Assembly: GCF_026212465.1 (NCBI RefSeq)
Contig: NC_080050.1
Span: 5,116,084 to 5,180,083 of the forward strand
Direction: 5' to 3'
DNA: 64,000 bases
Origin: Amaranthus tricolor
Lineage: Eukaryota; Streptophyta; Magnoliopsida; Caryophyllales; Amaranthaceae
Positions 61,380 through 64,000 of this stretch are shown here, piece after piece; the stretch's first letter is position 1, and each line of letters opens with the position of its first letter. Below the pieces are notes generated by a model that was not told where the DNA came from, searched no databases, and saw nothing but the letters and a program-made list of their open reading frames with translations. The position numbers were made by a program, and so were the translations under genes.

Positions 61380-64000
61380 GCTAGAATTACCGTGTTAAGT
61401 TGCGATTTTAAAGGTTTTAAGCGTTTTTGCCACTTTTGCGCATAAAGTAGTTGAAACTTGGTTTTGTTTTGCACGAAATTTGGCACAAAACACTATTTTT
61501 TATATATTATTGTATTGAAGTGGTTAGAATTGAAAATCATAGTCATATGCTAGAAATTACGTGTTAAGTTGCGATTTTAAGAGTTTTTAAGCGTTTTTGC
61601 CACTTTTGCGCATAAAGTAGCTCAAACATGGTTTGTTTTGCACGAAACTTGGCACACAACACTATTTGGTATATATTATTGTGTTGAAGTTGTTAGAATT
61701 GAAAAGCATAGTCATATGCTAGAAATTATGTGTGAAGTTGTGATTTCAAAGGTTTTTTTAAGCGTTTTTTCACTTTTACGCATAATGTAGCTCAAACTTG
61801 GTTTGTTTTGCACGAAACATTGCACACAACACTATTTGGTAAATAGTATTGCGTTGAAGTGTTAGAATTGAAAATCATAGTCATATGCTAGAAATTACGT
61901 GTTAAGTTGCGATTATAAGGGTTTTTAAGCGTTTTTTCAACTTTTGCGCTTAAAGTAGCTCAAACTTGGTTTGTTTGGGACGAAACTTGGCACACAACAC
62001 TATTTGGTATATATTATTGTGTTGAAGTTGTTAGAATTGAAAAGCATAGTCATATGCTAGAAATTATGTGTAAAGTTGTGATTTTAAAGGATTTTTTAAG
62101 CGTTTTTTTTCGACTTTTACCGCATAATGTAGCTCAAACTTGGTTTCTTTTGCACGAAACATTGCACACAACACTATTTGGTAAATAGTATTGCGTTGAA
62201 GTGGTTAGAATTGAAAATCATAGTCATATGCTAGAAATTACGTGTTAAGTTGCGATTTTAAGAGTTTTTCAGCGTTTCTTCTTCTGCCACTTTTGGGCAT
62301 AAAGTAACTCAAACTTGGTTTGTTTTGCACGAAACTTAGCAAACAACACTATTTAGTATATATTATTCTGTTGAATGGGTTAGACTTGAAATTCATAATC
62401 ATATGCAAGAATTACGTGTTAAGTTGCGATTTTAAGGGTTTTTAAGCGTTTTTGCCACTTTTGCGCATAAAGTAGTTCAAACTTGGTTTGTTTTGCACGA
62501 AACTTGTCACACAACACTATTTTTTAAATTTTATTCTATTGAAGTGGTTAGAATTGAAAATCATAGTCACATGCTAGAAATTACGTGTTAAGTTGCGATT
62601 TTAAGAGTTTTTCAGCGTTTTTGCCACTTTTGGGCATAAAGTAACTCAAACTTGGTTTGTTTTGCACGAAACTTAGCAAACAACACTATTTAGTATATAT
62701 TATTCTGTTGAATGGGTTAGACTTGAAATTCATAGTCATATGCAAGAATTACGTGTTAAGTTGCGATTTTAAGGGTTTTTAAGCGTTTTTGCCACTTTTG
62801 CGCATAAAGTAGTTCAAACTTGGTTTGTTTTGCACGAAATTTGGCACACAACACTATTTTTTATATATTATTGTACTAAAGTGGTTAGAATTGAAAATCA
62901 TAATCATATGCTAGAAATTACGTGTTAAGTTGCGATTTTAAGAGTATTTAAGTGTTTTTGCCACTTTTGGGTATAAAGTAACTCAAACTTGGTTTGTTTT
63001 GCGCGAAACTTAGCATACAACACTATTTAGTATATATTATTGTGTTAAATCGGTTAGAATTGAAAATCATAGTCATGCTAGAAATTACGTGTTTAGTTGC
63101 GATTCTAAGGGTTTTTAAGCGTTTTTGCTACTTTTGCGCATAAAGTAGCTTAAACTTGGTTTGTTTTGCACGAAACATGGCGCACAACACTATTTGGTAT
63201 ATATATTATTCTGTTGAATGGGTTAGACTTGAAATTCATAGTCATATGCAAGAATTACGTGTTAAGTTGCGATTTTAAGGGTTTTTAAGCGTTTTTGCCA
63301 CTTTTGCGCATAAAGTAGTTCAAACTTGGTTTGTTTTGCACGAAATTTGGCACAAAACACTATTTTTTATATATTATTGTACTGAAGTGGTTAGAATAGA
63401 AAATCATAGTCATATGCTAGAAATTACGTGTTAAGTTGCGATTTTAAGAGTTTTTAAGCGTTCTTGCCACTTTTGCGCATAAAGTAGCTCAAACTTGGTT
63501 TGTTTTGCACGAAACTTGGCACACAACACTATTTGGTATATATTATTGTGTTGAAGTTGTTAGAATTGAAAAGCATAGTCATATGCTAGAAATTATGTGT
63601 GAAGTTGTGATTTTAAAGGTTTTTTTAAGCGTTTTTTCCACTTTTACGCATAAAGTAGCTCAAACTTGGTTTGTTTTGCACGAAACATTGCACACAACAC
63701 TATTTGGTAAATAGTATTGCGTTGAAGTGGTTAGAATTGAAAATCATAGTCATATGCTAAAAATTACGTGTTAAGTTGCGATTATATGGGTTTTTAAGCG
63801 TTTTTTCAACTTTTGCGCTTAAAATAGCTCTAACTTGGTTTGTTTTGCACGAAACATGGCACACAACACTATTTGGTATATATTATTCTGTTGAATGGGT
63901 TAGACTTGAAATTCATAGTCATATGCAAGAATTACGTGTTAAGTTGCGATTTTAAGGGTATTTAAGCGTTTTTGCCACTTTTGCGCATAAAGTAGTTCAA
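61380..64000 (+). repeat. Domain D 18-mer unit, copy 3, cut by window end
   Basis: This unit follows the standard order to the window end, about 440 bp short of a full 18-mer. From about 62.35 kb the sequence is almost free of single-base indels, unlike earlier D copies. A six-base insertion gives 'tttcttcttctgcc' near 62277. Confidence 0.87.

Larger units (their letters stand above)
50604..64000 (+). repeat. Satellite domain D (superfamily 1, 18-mer HOR)
   Basis: Monomers again carry 'catagtcatatg' and 'tttgccacttttgcg', as in domain A, in a different higher-order arrangement. D-specific marks are 'tgtgtgaagttgtgattt', 'ggtaaatagtattgcg', 'tttgggacgaaac', 'gagtttttcagcg' and 'ttgggcataaagtaactc'. 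The marker 'gctagaattacg' (one A short) recurs at 50606, 51691, 55256, 58321 and 61380. No gene or mobile element was seen. Confidence 0.95.

Noticed and set aside
1..64000. CRISPR-like array, because of regularly spaced repeats
   Set aside because: The full 168-171 bp unit is repeated and diverges as a whole. There are no unique spacers between short identical repeats and no associated genes.

Overview
The whole window is tandem satellite DNA. Apart from two runs of exactly 100 N, every stretch is a copy of one AT-rich monomer of about 168-171 bp. I found no protein-coding gene, RNA gene, CRISPR array or transposable element. Open reading frames of 60-140 codons occur, but they are by-products of the repeat: 168 and 171 are multiples of three, so one frame can stay open through a monomer or two. 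A nucleosome-length monomer, higher-order repeats (HORs) and assembly gaps point to a eukaryotic nuclear chromosome, most simply a centromeric or other heterochromatic array. I lean towards a plant, but the sequence does not prove this and I do not recognise the species.

There are three contigs and four domains. Domain A (1-15754) and domain D (50604-64000) share one monomer superfamily, marked by 'catagtcatatg' and 'tttgccacttttgcg'. Domains B (15855-40547) and C (40548-50503) share another, marked by 'catattcatatg' and 'ttggcacttttgcg'. In A, a diagnostic monomer recurs every 10, 9, 12, 14, 19, 14 and 14 monomers, so the mature unit is a 14-mer of about 2.36 kb. In B the unit is also a 14-mer, of 2348 bp, repeated almost without change from 19.2 to 37.7 kb. 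It is interrupted by shortened 6-mer (1015 bp, twice) and 7-mer (1195 bp) units and one extended 15-mer (2519 bp), and is flanked by more diverged monomers. In D the unit is an 18-mer of about 3.06 kb.

Domain C is the most rearranged part. About 2.4 kb (40548-42951) lies on the opposite strand from the rest of the window. Its inner end forms an imperfect palindrome with the sequence to its right (centre near 43001), and both arms carry the same rare truncated monomer. To the right is a nearly identical direct duplication of 1970 bp (about 45.15-47.12 and 47.12-49.09 kb).

Single-base insertions and deletions are common in A from about 5 kb to the first gap and in D from the second gap to about 62 kb, but nearly absent from the middle contig. 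This looks like weaker consensus quality at contig ends and should be kept in mind before calling those differences biological.
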